From the NCBI RefSeq assembly GCF_027596085.1, contig NC_072471.1:14306499-14370498 (forward strand): DNA of 64,000 bases, written 5' to 3'. Below the pieces are notes generated by a model that saw only the letters and a program-made list of their open reading frames with translations, searched no databases and was not told the origin of the DNA. A program made the position numbers and the translations under genes. Source of the DNA: Anoplopoma fimbria (lineage: Eukaryota > Chordata > Actinopteri > Perciformes > Anoplopomatidae). This document shows positions 60,010 through 64,000 of this stretch, piece after piece. The number at the start of each line of letters is the position of its first letter. The first letter of the stretch is position 1.

Positions 60010-60512
60010 TTTTTTTTGCCATGTGTTTGCTGATGACCTCATACAATTCTTGTAGTGCATTTTTTTTACTTGCATCGGGAGTAATGTAAACAGCAGCAAC
60101 AAAAACGCTGGTGAATTTGCTGGGTAGATAATATGGTCAGCATTGAAGAATGAAATACTAGACATCAGGGGAACAATGGCCATCGACTTTGTCTATATTT
60201 GAGCACCAATCATCATTGATGTAAACACACAGGCCGTCTCCCCTTTCCATCAGCGCGGTATACTGTGTACCCGTCAAGTGCAATATCTTGATCCAGGGTG
60301 TTATGATGAAGCCAAGTTTTTGTAAAGGGTGAACAACAGTCTCTGAGTCTTATTTCATCCATCTTTTTATCCAGCGACTAAAAATTAGCTAGGAGAAGTC
60401 TTGGTAGTGGAATAACCTTAGGTCCAGGCTGTTTAGTCCTTTTCCCGGCTCTCTTCCTCCATTTCCTGGGTCAATCACACCACTTCCGATGCCGTTTTGT
60501 TCGGCCAGTCCG
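60010..60512 (-). pseudogene. decayed non-LTR retrotransposon endonuclease fragment
   Basis: Translation of the - strand in broken frames gives ANFQSLDKKMDEIRLRD, ALDGYTVYRADGKGRRPVC, YINDDWCSNIDKVDGHCSPD and SKFTSVFVAAVYITPDASKK. These are recognisable pieces of the APE-type endonuclease of jockey-superfamily LINEs common in fish. Several stops and frameshifts interrupt it, and no RT domain follows. Confidence 0.7.
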
Positions 60513-61780
60513 GCTGATTTTGTGGGCGACGATCATTTCAAGAGCAGCTGCAATTAAACCAATCATTGTACTTTCTTTTACTTTTCTATATTGGCTTCAT
60601 TCTGAACCACTCTACTGCTAAAAAATAGCACTGTGGTTTAAATTGGCCAAAGGTGCCATTGATTGGCAATACGCCAAACAATTGTTTTAGATATGGGTGC
60701 AGTGCAAGCAACAAAATGTCACCAGAATGTTGCAATAAAGTTGCTTTGTATCTTGAGAGATCCTTGCATCGGAACAGGACTGTTAAAGCATATATGTAGA
60801 AGATACATGTATTTTTGTTGGAAATGTGTACTAGAGATGACCACAAGATGGCAGCACATCCCTTAAAAAGAAATTTGTAAATGTACAGGCCACTAAACAT
60901 GAAAGAAAGCTCAACACGGTACAAAAATAATCCTTTTCAACATGTGTGACATTAATGCCTATTAACATGTTTCTATATTTAAAATAAAGGCAGCTCAATG
61001 ACATATGCATTGTATTGAACCTCTCTATTCAAAACAAATAGGGAAATTTGGAATTTACTGAGTTAAAAAATCATCGCATTAAAATATGGTTAAATTGCTT
61101 TGCGACATTGAGCCCTGAGACATTCTTTTTTTGTGGAGGACCAAATTTGCTTGTATAGCCTGGATGTTAGAAACATGTCTAAACAAAGACAATATGGAAT
61201 TAATTCAAAAAGTGACTGGTGAGCTCTCGGGAGCTCAAGACTGATGTCAGACAAGACATTATTTGATCAGCCTATTATTCAGTCTGTGAAAACATATATT
61301 AAATGCAACAGATAGTGTAATGTGTTAGTTTGTGCTGCAAAAGTGCTGTAAGTAAATAAGGATTGCATAGGCAGGCTTTAGTAGTGCACATGTTTACAGT
61401 TTGCCATCCCAAGGGCTGAATTAGAAACTCAGTCATGCCTCACCCCCCAAAACCAAACAAGTAATTTCTTACTATTCTCTAGAAGCAAATCAGGCCTGCC
61501 TTTCGTCTCCCTAATGTGAGCACTGTCTTATACAGTCCAACAATTACAACAGTGCATTATCCAACTCGCTGACTGTAATTCAATTAACTTCCTCCCCCCG
61601 GCTTCATCCACCCGGATAATACACACATTAATTAACAGCAGAATCCAATATCGGCTGTTCTGCGCCTCCACTTATTTTCATTTCCCATAAAAAGGTCATA
61701 GCAGCCACTTCCAAGTGAAGACAATTGGTGTAAGTGTGTAGTAATGGATTACACTTGTATATCACCAGAGCTCAGAGTGT
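60513..61780. other. non-coding DNA
   Basis: AT-rich, with no recognised exon. The open frames at 60586-60924 and 60663-60866 overlap on opposite strands and have no family signal. A stretch at about 61560-61700 has TTAATTAA-type homeodomain-like sites. Confidence 0.5.
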
Positions 61781-61782
61781 AT

Positions 61783-61824
61783 GGTGTGTGTGTGTGTGTA
61801 TGTGTGTGTGTGTCTGTGTGTGTG
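61783..61824. repeat. (GT)n microsatellite
   Basis: About twenty GT dinucleotides with two interruptions. Confidence 0.92.
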
Positions 61825-64000
61825 ACAGGGAGCGGCGAAGTAAGCCTGTTGGTAGTCAGCGGCTGAAGCCTGGGAGAAGTGCTGACACAGCTGTGATGCA
61901 CATCCATCACAGTTGTCATTTCACCAAACTCATAAGGCGAAGTCCCTGTAGAGTGGGATTTTAGCAACAAACATTTCAGGCAGGCAGAACAATCTCATTG
62001 GTCTCATTTCTCTGCAGGCAGAACAATCTCTTCAGCTTAGTTAAACCTCAGTGGAGAGTCTGATTTATTTTCTCAACTTCTCTTTGGGTTTAAATGTATA
62101 ATTACAGTAAAGCCAGTAAACCAATGTAAAGACAGTAAAGACAATTTTCCTTGGTTACAAATGTATTTTAAAAAAATGTAAGGGAACCTTATTAAAATGT
62201 TCATGTTACTGGTCATGCATTAAAAAAAAAGGCAGGGTCAGGGCAGTCTCGTTCATCCCAATTCAACGCGCCAACCTAATTACCAGAGGAGAGGGAACAG
62301 TAATTAGCAGCGAGTCTCACCTCGTTAATCACAAAGGGCTCCTTCGCTCTATTTATATCTGATTAATGGCTTGCTTAAGCACAGCAAGATATTTATGTTT
62401 CTGTTAATTGTGTGCTGCTTGTATCTTCTCCGCTCGCTGCGTCTTGTTTGCATCCCCCCAAAACTGACACACGCAGTGATACACAAACAGACACACCTCC
62501 ACTACACCTACCTCGTCTCATGATACTGTAGGCTACTACTGACTGTTTAGCTCAAACACTCAAAGCTGTTAAAAGCCTGTCATTTGTCTCCTACCAGATT
62601 TGTTTCTTAGTCATAATTAGCCTATTAGCTTGAATCTCTTGTCTACAATTTCAAACACTGCAGGAGGTGGAAACCTTATTTTCCTCACATTTTGTTTCTT
62701 GGTATGAATATTTTGATTACTCTCTGTGAACCAAACTGCACTTAAATTGAAGGAAAGGCACCGTAGAATGTGAATAGTTAAAAATGAAGCAGTGCACCAT
62801 TGGTGTAAGGTCTCCGTTTAATATTTTCAACATTAGGTTTTTTCTTTTGCCTTTTTGTGCCTTACTTTTTCGCTCACAACTGTTTTTTACACCCAAAATA
62901 TGAACACCTTATTATTCACAAACATTTTATATAATATAAGACAAATGTAGATAAGAACAGTTTTGTAACAAACAAAATAGCAAAGAGATGTGTGTCACCT
63001 CTGGTTGCCATTTCTTTCCTTCCGCACAGGACTGAATATTTATGGATCTGGCATAATGGAGTCTTTGAGGATGCTGGAAACGTCTTCAAAACAGATAAGT
63101 TGTGATAATTTACCTGCCAATATTCCACATTTTGGCTTGATTTTACTTTTGAGAACACAAGGACTGTTACTGTATCTTTACTTCAAAATAGGATCTATAT
63201 TTTTCTTTCCAAAAGTCTGCAGGAACTTTTATTCAAACGAATTGAAGGGTTCCTTCAGCACAATGGAGCAGATTGTGTATAGGTACTAAGAAATGTTATG
63301 CACTTATGACAAATATGCTGTTCAGTGTCATCCAGCTTCCTTGCATGTCTTTGAACTGTGGGAAGAAACAGAAAAGGCTGTGACCTTAATCATAAGTTAA
63401 GTTGATGTTAACCACTGAGCCTTGAGGGAACCATGAACTCTGGCTGCACATTGAAATCCTGGATAGAGTGTTGGAGACCATATGAAGGGATGTGGCAGAT
63501 TTCTACCTTGTCCTGTCTCACTGTAACTGACTAGCCGTGACAGGTGTAAAAGCTCAGAGAGAGCCGTACGTGAAACAGTGAGAAACATCTGTTATTAGAA
63601 GAGCCTCTGGTACGAGCATTGTGTATTTCTCCCTCTCTCTTTCCTGCTATCTTCCCCGACATTCCAGAACAGCTTTGCCAAGCTCGCTCACTGGTTTGTG
63701 ATGGGAAGGGAGGCATAATGGGAGAGGATCAAAGAGCTAAACGAGTGGCTAAAGATACTGAAGCAGATTAGCAGCACTTCCCACAATGCCGACAGCTGCT
63801 CATAACCACGCTGGGCCTTAAGGTAGCTGCCGTCTGCTGCCCATAATACAATAGGAGAGGGAGGATCAGCGCGCACACTGAAAAACATGTGTTATCATCA
63901 CAAAGGGATTGTCAGCTTCAAACGCCTTACATCCCTCTGCCATCCCTCTGGATCAAACAGGCTGTTGGCTGGCAGTTATCACAGAGCTCTCTTCTAGTCT
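61825..64000. other. non-coding DNA with possible conserved elements
   Basis: No exon was recognised. The stretch at about 62240-62460 is more complex in composition than its neighbours and holds several TAATTA/TTAAT motifs, and 63700-63960 is similarly low in simple repeats. Regulatory function is speculation. Confidence 0.35.

Overview
This window looks like nuclear DNA of a ray-finned (probably percomorph) fish. The evidence is two vertebrate genes with GT-AG introns, long introns and UTRs, teleost-type SINE and LINE pieces, a Penelope-like element and a Ty3/Gypsy element. No species can be named from the sequence alone.

Left part (1-17.1 kb): the last coding exon and 3' end of pyroxd1 on the + strand are followed by about 2 kb of intergenic DNA with a palindromic CRE. 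Next comes a complete eight-exon etnk1 (ethanolamine kinase 1, 360 codons plus stop) with a long 3' UTR that carries a perfect 21-bp hairpin. PYROXD1 and ETNK1 also lie near each other on human 12p12, so the order fits vertebrate synteny.

Middle part (17.78-52.66 kb): a very large A-rich minisatellite or satellite array. The basic monomer is about 25 bp, alternating with roughly 11-bp short units, and these form a higher-order repeat of about 423 bp (type A). A second, diverged block (type B) occurs at both ends and at a few interior sites. One 100-N assembly gap lies near the left edge. A tRNA-derived SINE sits at the same position of the higher-order unit in three places, one copy scrambled, so the insertion was probably spread by array amplification. 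A Penelope-like retroelement with inverted termini and a truncated reverse transcriptase is inserted near the right end, and an unidentified 0.3-kb insert follows.

Right part (52.66-58.66 kb): a nearly intact, young LTR retrotransposon on the - strand. It has near-identical LTRs of about 0.58 kb, a tRNA-Pro primer site, and the domain order gag-PR-INT-RT-RNaseH. This is the Gmr1-like Ty3/Gypsy arrangement, with a SCAN-related capsid region. Two frameshifts that compensate each other interrupt pol.

Far right (58.67-64 kb): non-coding DNA with a decayed non-LTR endonuclease fragment, a possible diverged inverted relative of the satellite monomer, a GT microsatellite, and TAATTA-rich stretches that resemble conserved non-coding elements (speculative).
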